This document shows, one piece after another, positions 6,764 to 15,871 of a stretch of 64,000 bases of DNA. Location of the stretch: contig CP004371.1 in assembly GCA_000597885.1 (NCBI GenBank), positions 6,398,501 through 6,462,500 of the forward strand, in the 5' to 3' direction. This stretch comes from Flammeovirgaceae bacterium 311 (GTDB taxonomy: Bacteria; Bacteroidota; Bacteroidia; Cytophagales; Cyclobacteriaceae). Positions within the stretch are counted from its first letter, which is position 1, and each line of letters begins with the position of its first letter. A model generated the notes under the pieces. The model had not been told where the DNA came from and made no database searches. It saw nothing but the letters and a program-made list of their open reading frames with translations. The translations under genes and the position numbers were made by a program.

Positions 6764-8452
6764 ATGTCATTAAAGAAATACAGCCGCATTTATACTCAGG
6801 ACGACAGCCTGCCTGCCTCACAGGCCATGCTTATTGGATCAGGTCTGTCGGAAGATGATTTGCGTAAGCCTTTTGTAGGCGTTTGCTCTACAGGATTTGA
6901 AGGCAACACCTGCAACATGCACCTCGATGAGCTGGCAAACCTGGTGAAGCAGGGAATGCAGGGCCTTGGGCTTGTGGGGCTGCGCTTCAACACCATTGGA
7001 GTGAGTGATGGCATTACGAATGGTAACCAGGGCATGCGTTACTCACTGGTTTCGCGTGAGATCATTGCCGACTCTATTGAGGCCATGGCCGGTGCTCATA
7101 ATTATGATGCGCTTGCCTGCGTGGTTGGTTGCGATAAAAATATGCCGGGTTCACTCATTGCCATGGCAAGGCTTAACCGCCCGGGCATGATGGTGTACGG
7201 CGGGACCATCAAAGGTGGAAACTGGAAAGGCCAGAAGCTTAACATTGTTTCCTGTTTCGAGGCTTATGGTAAAAAATTAAAGGGCGAGATCAGCGAAGAA
7301 GATTACAGAGGCGTTATCAATAATGCCTGTCCCGGACCAGGTGCCTGTGGCGGTATGTATACCGCCAATACCATGGCTTCGGCCGCCGAGGCTTTGGGCA
7401 TGTCGGTACCCTACACCTCTTCAGTACCTGCTGTTAGCCAGGAAAAAAAGGAAGAGTGCCTGCGGGTTGGTAATTACCTGCGCATTTTACTGGAGCAGGA
7501 CCTGAAGCCACGCGACATTATGTTGCGTGAGGCTTTCGAGAATGCCATGGTGCTCATCACAGTGCTTGGTGGATCCACCAATGCGGTGATTCACCTGCTT
7601 GCCATTGCCAGTGCTGTGGGTGTAAAACTTACCATAGATGATTTTCAGGCAATTAGCCGTAAAACTCCTGTACTGGCCGATCTGAAGCCAAGCGGGAAAT
7701 ACCTGATGGAAGATCTTTGCAGCATGGGAGGTGTACCAGCCGTGATGAAAACCCTCCTGCAGGAAGGTTTGATCATGGGCGACCTGCCCACCGTTACCGG
7801 TAAAACCATTGCCGAAAACCTGCTGGATGTAAAACCACTGGGGGCGGAGCAGGATCTGCTTCGCCCGGTTTCTAACCCGATCAAGGCTGACGGGCACATC
7901 CAGATCCTGTACGGGAACCTTGCTCCAAAAGGCTCTGTTGCCAAAATTACTGGTAAAGAAGGCCTCAAATTCGAAGGCCCTGCTAAAGTATTCAATTCTG
8001 AAGAAGCACTTAACGAAGGCATCTCATCCGGACTGGTAAAGGAAGGACAGGTAGTGGTGATCCGCTATGTAGGGCCTAAAGGAGGTCCCGGCATGCCTGA
8101 AATGCTTAAGCCAACCTCCGCCATTATGGGAGCTGGTTTGGGCAGTAAAGTAGCCCTGATTACCGATGGCCGATTTTCGGGTGGTACACATGGGTTTGTA
8201 ATAGGCCACGTTTGCCCAGAAGCCTATGAGGGTGGTACCCTGGCACTGGTAGAAGACGGCGACTGGATTACCCTGGATATTGCCACCAACAGCATTCACC
8301 TTCATGTAGATGAGGCACTGCTGCAGGAGCGTCGCCAGCGCTGGGTCAGACCTCCCTTCAACGCACAAAGAGGCGTTTTGCTCAAGTATGCTAAAACAGT
8401 AAGTGAAGCCAGTAGCGGATGTATAACAGATTTAGATGAAACAAGTAAATAG
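6764..8452 (+). CDS. ilvD: Dihydroxy-acid dehydratase
   Basis: It dehydrates 2,3-dihydroxy-isovalerate and 2,3-dihydroxy-3-methylvalerate to the 2-oxo acids, the third common step of Val and Ile synthesis. The 562-residue length is normal. Cluster and metal-site signatures are visible: [15 protein letters not shown] near residue 40, [11 protein letters not shown] near residue 122, [20 protein letters not shown] near residue 191, and [16 protein letters not shown] near residue 468. The cofactor is an iron-sulfur cluster plus Mg2+. Its 3' end overlaps ilvB by 17 bases, so translation of the two is likely coupled. Confidence 0.97.
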   Translation: MSLKKYSRIYTQDDSLPASQAMLIGSGLSEDDLRKPFVGVCSTGFEGNTCNMHLDELANLVKQGMQGLGLVGLRFNTIGVSDGITNGNQGMRYSLVSREIIADSIEAMAGAHNYDALACVVGCDKNMPGSLIAMARLNRPGMMVYGGTIKGGNWKGQKLNIVSCFEAYGKKLKGEISEEDYRGVINNACPGPGACGGMYTANTMASAAEALGMSVPYTSSVPAVSQEKKEECLRVGNYLRILLEQDLKPRDIMLREAFENAMVLITVLGGSTNAVIHLLAIASAVGVKLTIDDFQAISRKTPVLADLKPSGKYLMEDLCSMGGVPAVMKTLLQEGLIMGDLPTVTGKTIAENLLDVKPLGAEQDLLRPVSNPIKADGHIQILYGNLAPKGSVAKITGKEGLKFEGPAKVFNSEEALNEGISSGLVKEGQVVVIRYVGPKGGPGMPEMLKPTSAIMGAGLGSKVALITDGRFSGGTHGFVIGHVCPEAYEGGTLALVEDGDWITLDIATNSIHLHVDEALLQERRQRWVRPPFNAQRGVLLKYAKTVSEASSGCITDLDETSK

Positions 8453-10181
8453 CCATACAACAACACAGGTAGCGGAACCTAAAAAGGAAGTTAAAACGCT
8501 TTCAGGTGCCGAAGCACTTATTCTTTCTCTGCTGGAGGAAAAGGTAGAACATATTTTTGGCTACCCGGGTGGTGCCATCATGCCTGTGTATGATGCCCTC
8601 TTCGATTATACCGATAAAGTAGAACACATCCTGGTGCGCCACGAGCAGGGCGGTATTCATGCCGCACAGGGTTACGCACGCTCTTCGGGCCGGGTAGGAG
8701 TGGTGTTTGCCACCAGCGGCCCTGGCGCTACTAACCTGATCACCGGTCTGGCCGATGCCCTGATCGACAGCACTCCGCTGGTTTGTATCACAGGGCAGGT
8801 GTACGCACACCTGCTTGGCACCGATGCCTTCCAGGAAGCAGATGTGATCTCTATTACAGCTCCTGTTACCAAGTGGAACTACCAGGTAACCAATGCCGAT
8901 GAAATTCCGGAGGTGCTGGCTAAGGCTTTTTACATTGCTAAAAGTGGCCGTCCCGGTCCTGTCCTGATTGATATTACGAAGAACGCACAGCTGCAGAAGT
9001 TCGATTTTGCAGGCTGCAACCGTTGCGATCATATCCGCAGTTACCGCCCTAAACCAATTGTTCGTAAAGAATACATAGAACAGGCAGCTGAGCTGATCAA
9101 CAAGGCCGAGAAACCTTTTGTGATCTGGGGTCAGGGTGTAATTCTGGGAGCAGCCGAGCAGGAGTTTAAAACATTCCTGGAAAAATCAGGCCTCCCCGCC
9201 GCCTGGACCATTTTAGGCGCCGGAGCGCTGCCGAGCGATCATTACCTGAATGTAGGCATGCTCGGCATGCATGGGAACTATGGCCCCAATGTACTTACCA
9301 ATGAGTGCGATGTGCTGATTGCCATTGGCATGCGCTTCGACGACCGCGTAACCGGCCGCCTCGATAAATACGCCAAGCAGGCCAAGGTAATACACCTCGA
9401 CATCGATCCTTCAGAAATCGATAAAAATGTAAAAACAACTGTACCCGTTTGGGGCGACTGCAAGGAAACCATTCCCCTGCTCACCCAGCTGGTAGAGCAG
9501 AAAAAGCATGATGCCTGGCTGCAGAAATTTAAGGATTATCACCAGCAGGAGGTAGATGCCGTTATTCAGGAAGAATTGTTTCCTACCAGCGATGGCATTA
9601 CCATGGGCGAGGTGATACAGCTGCTGAATGAAATTACCGGTGGCGAGGCCATAGTAGTAACTGATGTTGGGCAGCACCAGATGGTGGCCTGCCGCTATGC
9701 CAAACTTAACCACACCCGCAGCAACATTACCAGTGGCGGTTTAGGTACCATGGGCTTTGCCCTGCCGGCAGCCATAGGCGCCAAAGTAGGCGCTCCTGAA
9801 AGAACCGTAGTGGCTGTTATTGGCGATGGTGGTTTCCAGATGACTCTGCAGGAAATGGGCACCATTATGCAGAGCAATATCGATGTAAAGATCCTGATCC
9901 TGAACAACCAGTTTTTAGGAATGGTACGCCAGTGGCAGGAGCTCTTCCACGACCGCCGCTATTCCTTTGTAAATATTGCCAGTCCCGATTATGTGCAGGT
10001 AGCTAAGGGCTACAGCATCAGCGGGCAAAAAGTAAGCGGCCGGGAAACCCTTAAAAGTGGCCTTCAGGAAATGATTGCCCATAAAGGCTCCTACCTGCTG
10101 GAAGTAATGGTAACCAAGGAAAACAACGTTTTCCCCATGGTACCCCAGGGATGCAGCGTTAGCGAGATCAGGCTTAAATAA
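8436..10181 (+). CDS. ilvB: Acetolactate synthase large (catalytic) subunit
   Basis: A TPP-dependent enzyme that condenses pyruvate with pyruvate or 2-oxobutyrate, the first committed step of Val/Leu and Ile synthesis. It has 581 residues with the three TPP-enzyme domains in order. The N-terminal pyrimidine-binding domain carries [14 protein letters not shown] and the catalytic Glu of [15 protein letters not shown]. The central FAD-binding domain carries [23 protein letters not shown]. The C-terminal PP domain carries [14 protein letters not shown] and [12 protein letters not shown]. The start overlaps the end of ilvD. The first ~20 residues, before [14 protein letters not shown], are a variable extension. 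Confidence 0.96.
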   Translation: MKQVNSHTTTQVAEPKKEVKTLSGAEALILSLLEEKVEHIFGYPGGAIMPVYDALFDYTDKVEHILVRHEQGGIHAAQGYARSSGRVGVVFATSGPGATNLITGLADALIDSTPLVCITGQVYAHLLGTDAFQEADVISITAPVTKWNYQVTNADEIPEVLAKAFYIAKSGRPGPVLIDITKNAQLQKFDFAGCNRCDHIRSYRPKPIVRKEYIEQAAELINKAEKPFVIWGQGVILGAAEQEFKTFLEKSGLPAAWTILGAGALPSDHYLNVGMLGMHGNYGPNVLTNECDVLIAIGMRFDDRVTGRLDKYAKQAKVIHLDIDPSEIDKNVKTTVPVWGDCKETIPLLTQLVEQKKHDAWLQKFKDYHQQEVDAVIQEELFPTSDGITMGEVIQLLNEITGGEAIVVTDVGQHQMVACRYAKLNHTRSNITSGGLGTMGFALPAAIGAKVGAPERTVVAVIGDGGFQMTLQEMGTIMQSNIDVKILILNNQFLGMVRQWQELFHDRRYSFVNIASPDYVQVAKGYSISGQKVSGRETLKSGLQEMIAHKGSYLLEVMVTKENNVFPMVPQGCSVSEIRLK

Positions 10182-10317
10182 ACAGGAGACATGGGCTTTG
10201 AGACAGGAATTATTGGTCGTGAAACCAGGGACAAAAGAAGTTGAGCACTTAGCTTTTGCCCCTTATCCGGTAACCCATTTCCTGATACCTCAAACCTCAT
10301 ACCTAAAACAAAGAATC

Positions 10318-10926
10318 ATGAGCAGTCAAAATCATATCGAAAGACAGGAGTTCAACATTACGGTATATACCGAGAATCAGATAGGCCTGCTGAACCGTAT
10401 CGCCATCATTTTCTCAAGGAGAAAGATCAATATTGAGAGCCTGAATACCTCTCCTTCTGAGATAGATGGTATTCACCGCTTCAATATCGTGATTAATGAA
10501 ACCGAAGAGGTGGTGCGCAAGATCTGCGGTCAGATTGAAAAGCAGGTGGAAGTACTGAAGGCCTACTACAATACCAACGAGGATGTGATCTGGCAGGAGA
10601 TGGCGTTGTACAAGGTGCCAACAGAGGTTATTGCCGAGAAGGCGCTGGTAGAGCGTTTGCTTCGCGAAAATGGTGCCCGTGTGGTAGTAATCAGAAAAGA
10701 TTATACGGTATTTGAAACAACCGGCCACCGCGAGGAAACCGATAACCTGATCAAGGTGCTGCAGCCTTTTGGCCTGATTGAATTTGTACGCAGTGCCCGT
10801 ATTGCCATTATCAAGGCAAGTGATGGTTTTAACCGCAAGCTTCGCGAATTTGAGAAACGCGAACCGCATCATGAAGTGGTAGAAAACGAATACCTGAACA
10901 GCAGGGACAAAGTGTTTACTATGTGA
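10318..10926 (+). CDS. ilvN: Acetolactate synthase small (regulatory) subunit
   Basis: The regulatory subunit that activates IlvB and confers valine feedback inhibition through its ACT domain. The ATG at 10318 gives 202 residues: EFNITVYTENQIGLLNRIAIIFSRRKINIESL is a canonical N-terminal ACT domain, with a C-terminal ALS_ss domain after about residue 85 (LVERLLRENGARVVVI). The frame extends upstream to 10198, but those 40 codons have no family similarity and no good start. The enzyme is longer than the ~165-residue ilvH type, with a C-terminal tail (REFEKREPHHEVVENEYL). It lies 136 bp behind ilvB in the same operon. Also called ilvH; the sequence does not decide between isozyme names. Confidence 0.92.
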   Translation: MSSQNHIERQEFNITVYTENQIGLLNRIAIIFSRRKINIESLNTSPSEIDGIHRFNIVINETEEVVRKICGQIEKQVEVLKAYYNTNEDVIWQEMALYKVPTEVIAEKALVERLLRENGARVVVIRKDYTVFETTGHREETDNLIKVLQPFGLIEFVRSARIAIIKASDGFNRKLREFEKREPHHEVVENEYLNSRDKVFTM

Positions 10927-10943
10927 TAGGAGAAGAAAGAAGG

Positions 10944-11058
10944 GAGAAGTTAGATGTGGTAAGGCAATTTGGCTTCTTTTCTTCCGGAGCAATAGAAAAA
11001 TAAGGATCTGGAGGTTAGCCAGTGTGTGGTCGATAGCAAAGTCTATCTTCTAACTTCT
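10944..11058. repeat. Inverted-repeat-bounded intergenic element, copy 1
   Basis: AGAAGTTAGA at 10945-10954 and its exact complement TCTAACTTCT at 11049-11058 bracket a 94-bp interior in the ilvN-ilvC spacer. The left arm with flank, GAGAAGTTAGATGT (10944-10957), is repeated exactly in reverse complement at 37410-37423 in the thrA-thrB spacer, which has the same arrangement. The interior also has a purine/pyrimidine stem (AGAAGAAAGAAG with CTTCTTTTCTTC). It may be a dispersed repeat or a processing/stability element; origin unknown. Confidence 0.6.
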
Positions 11059-11111
11059 ATCCTCTAACCTCTAAGAAATAAGCAACAACCTATATTAAGT
11101 TAATTTCAAAA

Positions 11112-12152
11112 ATGGCAACAATCAATTTTGGCGGTGTAGAAGAAACCGTTATCACCCGCGAAGAATTCCCACTTTCCAAAGCACAGGAAGTGCTTAAAGA
11201 TGAAGTTATTGCAGTTATTGGTTATGGCGTACAAGGCCCTGGCCAGGCACTCAACATGCGCGATAACGGATTCAATGTAATCGTTGGTCAGCGGAAAGAT
11301 TCTCCTTCCTGGGATAGAGCCGTTAAAGATGGTTTTGTTGAGGGTAAAACCCTTTTCTCTATCGAAGAAGCACTGGACCGCGGTACTATTATCTGTAATC
11401 TGCTGTCAGATGCAGGGCAGATTGCCGTATGGCCTACCATCAAAGAAAGACTGAAGCCAGGCAAAACGCTGTACTTCTCTCATGGCTTTGGCATTACCTT
11501 TAAGGAGCAAACAAACATTGTGCCTCCTAAAGATGTGGACGTGATCCTGGTTGCCCCTAAAGGTAGCGGTACCTCACTGCGCAGGCTGTTCCTGGCCGGT
11601 GGTGGTCTTAACTCATCTTTTGCCGTATTCCAGGATGCTACCGGCAAAGCATGGGAAAAAGCCATTGCCATGGGCATTGGTGTAGGCTCCGGCTACCTGT
11701 TCGAAACCGATTTTAAAAAAGAAGTATACAGCGACCTTACCGGCGAACGTGGAGTGCTGATGGGTGCCCTTGCGGGTATTATTGAAGCACAGTACCAGGT
11801 ATTGCGCCAGCGCGGACACTCGCCTTCTGAAGCCTTTAACGAGACTGTAGAAGAGCTTACCCAGAGCCTTGTTCCGCTGGTAGGCGAGAACGGTATGGAC
11901 TGGATGTATGCCAACTGCTCAGTAACCGCACAGCGCGGTGCCCTTGACTGGAAAGGTAAGTTCAAGGAAGCAACCCTGCCCGTGATGAATGAGCTGTACG
12001 ACAGCGTTGCATCCGGCAAGGAAGCTGCCCGTACCATCCAGAGAGGCTCAACCCCGGGCTACCGCCAGGAGCTGGAAGAAGAGCTGAAGGAACTGCGTGA
12101 GTCAGAACTGTGGCAGACAGGAGCAGTTGTAAGAAAGCTTCGTTCTAAATAA
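11112..12152 (+). CDS. ilvC: Ketol-acid reductoisomerase (NADP+)
   Basis: It isomerises and reduces acetolactate or acetohydroxybutyrate, the second common step of Val/Ile synthesis. It has 346 residues. The N-terminal Rossmann domain has VIGYGVQGPGQALNMRDNG near residue 36. The following VGQRKDSPSWDRA supplies the NADPH phosphate-binding region. The C-terminal knotted domain holds the metal-binding acids in TDFKKEVYSDLTGERG and in EAFNETVEELTQSL. Length fits the short class I form. It is preceded by a 185-bp spacer carrying an inverted-repeat element and followed by a hairpin at 12168-12195 before ilvA. Confidence 0.96.
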   Translation: MATINFGGVEETVITREEFPLSKAQEVLKDEVIAVIGYGVQGPGQALNMRDNGFNVIVGQRKDSPSWDRAVKDGFVEGKTLFSIEEALDRGTIICNLLSDAGQIAVWPTIKERLKPGKTLYFSHGFGITFKEQTNIVPPKDVDVILVAPKGSGTSLRRLFLAGGGLNSSFAVFQDATGKAWEKAIAMGIGVGSGYLFETDFKKEVYSDLTGERGVLMGALAGIIEAQYQVLRQRGHSPSEAFNETVEELTQSLVPLVGENGMDWMYANCSVTAQRGALDWKGKFKEATLPVMNELYDSVASGKEAARTIQRGSTPGYRQELEEELKELRESELWQTGAVVRKLRSK

Positions 12153-12167
12153 TATCAACCTAACATT

Positions 12168-12195
12168 CGTGCCACGACCCTATAGTCGTGGCACG
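12168..12195. repeat. Perfect 11-bp hairpin between ilvC and ilvA
   Basis: CGTGCCACGAC (12168-12178) pairs perfectly with GTCGTGGCACG (12185-12195) across a 6-nt loop in the 54-bp ilvC-ilvA spacer. There is no T-run, so it is not a standard terminator. It could be a partial terminator, an mRNA stabiliser or processing site setting ilvA levels, or a protein-binding palindrome. Confidence 0.7.
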
Positions 12196-12206
12196 ATTTC
12201 ATTAAG

Positions 12207-13466
12207 ATGGAAAACAGTACAGCCTTTTTAGACATAGCAGGAGTAGAGCGGGCGGCCAAAAATCTGAAAGGCATCATCTACAAGACGCCTCTCTTACAGA
12301 ACCACAGCCTCTCCCAGGCCTACGGGGCTAATATATATTTCAAACGGGAAGACCTGCAGGTGGTGCGTTCCTATAAGATCAGGGGTGCTTATAACAAAAT
12401 GTCGGGTTTGCCGCGTACGGATAACGGGCCTGAAGTGGTTTGCTCCAGTGCTGGTAACCATGCACAGGGCTTTGCCTATGCCTGCCAGCTGCTGGGCCTG
12501 AAAGGATACGTTTTCATGCCCTCCAATACTCCCGCCCAGAAGGTAGATAAGGTACGGCTTTTCGGTAAAGAGTGGGTAGAGGTAGTGCTTACCGGCAATA
12601 CTTACGATGATACTTTTAAAGCTGCCCGTGAATTTAGCGACAGCCGCGGCAGCACATTTGTGCCTCCCTTTGATGATCTGGCCGTAATTGAAGGCCAGGC
12701 TACTGTTGGTCTTGAAATCCTGAAGATTGCCAATGCACCCATCGATTACCTCTTTGTGCCAATCGGCGGAGGTGGTCTGGCCTCAGGGGTGGGCAGTGTA
12801 TTTAAACAGCTAAGCCCCCATACAAAAGTGATAGGCGTACAGCCACAGGGTGCGCCCTCTATGTACAACTCCATCAAGGGTCAGCGCCGCCAGGTGCTGG
12901 ATAAGATCGATAGTTTTGTAGATGGCGCTGCTGTGAAGGCTCCCGGAGCCATTACCTATGAGATCTGCAGCGAAGTGCTGGATGATATTATTCTGGTGCC
13001 AGAGGGACAGGTTTGCGTAGACCTGCTGAAAATGTACAACGAAGAGGGTATTGTGCTGGAGCCAGCCGGCACCCTTACCATATCAGCCCTGAAATCTTAT
13101 GCCGATCAGATAAAGGGCAAGAATGTGGTGTGTGTGATCAGCGGCAGCAACAACGATATTACCCGTATGGAAGATATCAAGGAGCGTGCCATGCAACACA
13201 GGGGACTCAAGCATTACTTTATGGTGATCTTTAACCAGAAACCAGGTGCATTGCGAACTTTTGTGAACCATGTGCTGGACCCAGAGCACGATATCATCCA
13301 CTTTCAGTACATCAAGAAGAACAATAAGGAAAAAGGACCTGTATTTATAGGTGTGGAAGTAAAACAGCCGCACGAAATAGAAGGCATTAAGCTACGGATG
13401 CTGGAAGAAGGCTTTGAGTACGAGTACCTCAATGGCCGACAGGATATCCTGAACCTGCTGGTGTAA
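12207..13466 (+). CDS. ilvA: Threonine dehydratase (biosynthetic, threonine ammonia-lyase)
   Basis: It deaminates threonine to 2-oxobutyrate, the entry to isoleucine, and so links the thr operon at 35-40 kb with this one. It is a fold-type II PLP enzyme of 419 residues. The Schiff-base Lys lies in RSYKIRGAYNKM (about residue 58), the phosphate loop in PIGGGGLASGVGS, and the SSAGNHAQGFAYA motif near residue 83. The C-terminal ~85 residues (HYFMVIFNQKPGALRTFVNHV) form one ACT-like regulatory domain, shorter than the double domain of E. coli IlvA, so feedback control by isoleucine may differ. It is the last gene of the operon, followed by a terminator. Confidence 0.95.
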   Translation: MENSTAFLDIAGVERAAKNLKGIIYKTPLLQNHSLSQAYGANIYFKREDLQVVRSYKIRGAYNKMSGLPRTDNGPEVVCSSAGNHAQGFAYACQLLGLKGYVFMPSNTPAQKVDKVRLFGKEWVEVVLTGNTYDDTFKAAREFSDSRGSTFVPPFDDLAVIEGQATVGLEILKIANAPIDYLFVPIGGGGLASGVGSVFKQLSPHTKVIGVQPQGAPSMYNSIKGQRRQVLDKIDSFVDGAAVKAPGAITYEICSEVLDDIILVPEGQVCVDLLKMYNEEGIVLEPAGTLTISALKSYADQIKGKNVVCVISGSNNDITRMEDIKERAMQHRGLKHYFMVIFNQKPGALRTFVNHVLDPEHDIIHFQYIKKNNKEKGPVFIGVEVKQPHEIEGIKLRMLEEGFEYEYLNGRQDILNLLV

Positions 13467-13504
13467 AATTCATCTGCCGGAGAAATATTAATATTAGCAT
13501 TGAG

Positions 13505-13534
13505 AAGCTCTGGGGTACACTTCAGAGCTTTTTT
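13505..13534 (+). terminator. Terminator of the ilv operon
   Basis: AAGCTCTG (13505-13512) pairs with CAGAGCTT (13523-13530), followed by a T-run, 39 bp after the ilvA stop codon. Confidence 0.85.
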
Positions 13535-14130
13535 ATGTGTTATTGTAAGGTTATGTCGGGTTTGTTTTACCAGAAAACCTGTGTAGCTGTATACAGCCCT
13601 GACGGGTGTAAAATGGCTGCCATGGAATCATCTCTTCAAGCTTTTTTATTATGAGTAAGTCTGTAGATAAACCATACCCCACAGCAGCGTGGTGCAGATC
13701 TATATCAAGAATAATAAGTAAAAGCCCTTTTAGGTTTTGCAGTTGCCACATGAGCAGCAACCAGGCAATGGTGAACCAGTTTAGTACAGAACTTGGCAAG
13801 CTGAACGACAACTACTGGTTTAACCTCAAAACCCGTTGTTTGTACCTGTTTACCCTTACCGGTAACTTCTGGAACCTAATGGTTCGGTAATTTTGCCTGA
13901 GCGTGAATTTTATTGACCAAAAGCCCTGCACTCCGCAGGGCTTTTTTATTTAAAGGGTCCTCTGACTGCATTTGTTTACAATATACATTGCAGCAATACA
14001 CTGACTGTGGTGGAGATGGCCCTTAAAGTAAAGTATAAATTAAACATTCTGCCGGCAATATCACCAGTGTAACAATTGCATGATAAATGTGCAAAATCAG
14101 CAATTGAAAGATTAGTACTTTCGAAGAGGA
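13535..14130. other. Intergenic region with an orphan terminator; possible small RNA
   Basis: No convincing gene. Open frames of 79 codons (+, 13651-13890) and 86 codons (-, 13551-13811) overlap each other and resemble nothing I know. A strong terminator, AAAAGCCCTGC (13919-13929)/GCAGGGCTTTT (13935-13945) with a T-run, closes the region on the + strand although the ilv operon already ended at 13534. A small transcript between roughly 13540 and 13945 is therefore possible. The final 185 bp should hold the promoter of the sensor gene at 14131; TAGTACTTTCG near 14115 is only a poor match to the -7 box. Confidence 0.45.
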
Positions 14131-15768
14131 ATGGTAAAATACTCTAGCTTCAAACGAATGAACTCCTTTAAAAAGCTACTTGATCTGATCCGTAAGAAAT
14201 CTATTATTTTCTCTGCCGTGCTTATGCTGGTACTGGTGGTTACAAATGGGGGTTTCCTGGTGTACAACAACAGAGTGTTGGAACGCACTACTGCTGTTCA
14301 GGAACAAACAAAAGAGATAAAAGAATTACAGTTGTTGCTCTGGAATGATGTTGTCAGGAATATAGATGTGGGAGTGAGGGGGTATGCCATCTTACAGGAT
14401 GAAGGCTTGTTAAACCCCTATGAAAACGGTTTACGCCTATACGAGGATTATCACAAGCGGGTGTATGCCAGGTTACAGGAACAGGGTTATCCAAATGCAG
14501 AGGGTTTCTTAATCGTTAAACAAGGTTTTGATGATTATCTTGCTGTTGTAGCCAATATGCTGGAGCTGGCGAAAACGGGTAACATGGATGAGTTCAGGCA
14601 GGAGCTGAAGCTGGATAGGGGCCTGTCTCTCTGGAAGATCTATGAAAAATTTTCTACTGAAGTAAATGCCTACCAGGATAATCTTTATAATGAAGCTACT
14701 GAAGAGTACCAGCTGGCCAATACTCTCACCTCCTATATTCAGCTACTGTTGCTGATTATTGGCGTGCCCACACTGATCTTTATGATTGTACGCATTACGC
14801 ATGACAGCCGGGCCAGAAAAGCACTTTTTGTGGAGCTGGAGAAAAATAACAGGGAATATATATTCAATCCCGGAACACCTTTAGAAGTGAATGACGAAAG
14901 GGAGGTGATCAATAACTCTATCCTGAATTTTAAGAAAGCTTCTACCTTTATCAGTGAGATTTCAGCAGGTAATCTAAAGGTAGACTGGGAAGAGCTGAAT
15001 GATCATAACCAGGCGCTGAACCAGCAAAACCTTACCGGTGAGCTGATCAACATGCGAGAAAAAATGAAGCAGCTGAAGGAAGAAGATGGCAGGCGCATGT
15101 GGACGACCGAAGGGCAGGCCAGGTTCTCTGAGATCATCCGTACTCATCAGCATGACTTGCAGACCCTCTGTTATCATTCTCTTGCCTTCATTGTAAAATA
15201 CCTGAGAGCTCAGCAGGGAGGTATCTTTGTGCTAAGAGAAGAAGAGGGTGGCGAAAAGTACCTGGAACTGACAGGTTGCTATGCATTTGACCGAAAAAAG
15301 TGGGTTGACAAGCGCATTGAAGCAGGGCAGGGCCTGGTGGGACAGATATACCTGGAACGGGAGCCTGTGATGCTCACAGAAATACCACAGGCCTATACCC
15401 ATATCACCTCTGGCCTGGGAGATGCCACACCAAACTGCCTGCTGGTGGTGCCCATGAAGTACAATGAGAAAGTGGAGGCAGTAATAGAAGTAGCAGGATT
15501 TGATGTATATGAGCCGTATCAGCTGGAGTGGCTTGTAAAGGTGGGTGAAATTATGGCTTCCACCCTGATCTCCATCAAAACCACAGAAACCACCAGGGCG
15601 CTGCTGGAGCAATTCAAATATCAGACAGAGCAGCTAACTTCTCAGGAAGAAGAACTCCGCCAGAACATGGAAGAGCTGGAAGCTACCCAGGAGGAAATGC
15701 GCCGCAAAGAGCAGGAGCTGGAGCGCAGGCAGGCAGAGATGCAGCAAATGCTGGACAGCAGAACCTAA
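14131..15768 (+). CDS. Membrane sensor protein with CHASE3-like and GAF domains, no output domain
   Basis: A 545-residue protein. Transmembrane helix 1 (about 28-48) is followed by a ~155-residue helical extracytoplasmic domain resembling CHASE3 (GVRGYAILQDEGLLNPY), then helix 2 (about 203-222). A HAMP-like linker (EISAGNLKVDWEEL) leads to a GAF domain at about 340-490 (GGIFVLREEEGGEKYLEL, GLVGQIYLEREPVMLTEIP, LLVVPMKYNEKVEAVIEVAG). The last ~55 residues form a highly charged coiled coil (EEELRQNMEELEATQEEMRR). No histidine kinase, cyclase or HTH domain follows, although this architecture normally leads into one. It may act as an accessory sensor dimerising with a partner. It is monocistronic, with a strong terminator at 15812-15852. 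Confidence 0.78.
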   Translation: MVKYSSFKRMNSFKKLLDLIRKKSIIFSAVLMLVLVVTNGGFLVYNNRVLERTTAVQEQTKEIKELQLLLWNDVVRNIDVGVRGYAILQDEGLLNPYENGLRLYEDYHKRVYARLQEQGYPNAEGFLIVKQGFDDYLAVVANMLELAKTGNMDEFRQELKLDRGLSLWKIYEKFSTEVNAYQDNLYNEATEEYQLANTLTSYIQLLLLIIGVPTLIFMIVRITHDSRARKALFVELEKNNREYIFNPGTPLEVNDEREVINNSILNFKKASTFISEISAGNLKVDWEELNDHNQALNQQNLTGELINMREKMKQLKEEDGRRMWTTEGQARFSEIIRTHQHDLQTLCYHSLAFIVKYLRAQQGGIFVLREEEGGEKYLELTGCYAFDRKKWVDKRIEAGQGLVGQIYLEREPVMLTEIPQAYTHITSGLGDATPNCLLVVPMKYNEKVEAVIEVAGFDVYEPYQLEWLVKVGEIMASTLISIKTTETTRALLEQFKYQTEQLTSQEEELRQNMEELEATQEEMRRKEQELERRQAEMQQMLDSRT

Positions 15769-15811
15769 ATGTAACGTATAGAGCTGCGGCTGTAGCCCAA
15801 TGAACATATAG

Positions 15812-15852
15812 AAATGGAAAGCCCTCTGAATACATCAGAGGGCTTTCCATTT
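15812..15852. terminator. Bidirectional intrinsic terminator
   Basis: An 18-bp perfect stem (15812-15829 with 15835-15852, core GGAAAGCCCTCTGA) with a 5-nt loop lies between the convergent sensor gene and the GH88 gene. AAAT/ATTT ends give T-tracts in both directions. Confidence 0.88.
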
Positions 15853-15871
15853 TCAGAAGATTAAATGATCA

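Noticed and set aside
13551-13890. Overlapping 86- and 79-codon open frames as genes
   Set aside because: They overlap on opposite strands, have no recognisable family, signal or promoter, and lie between two terminators; kept only as part of the intergenic description.
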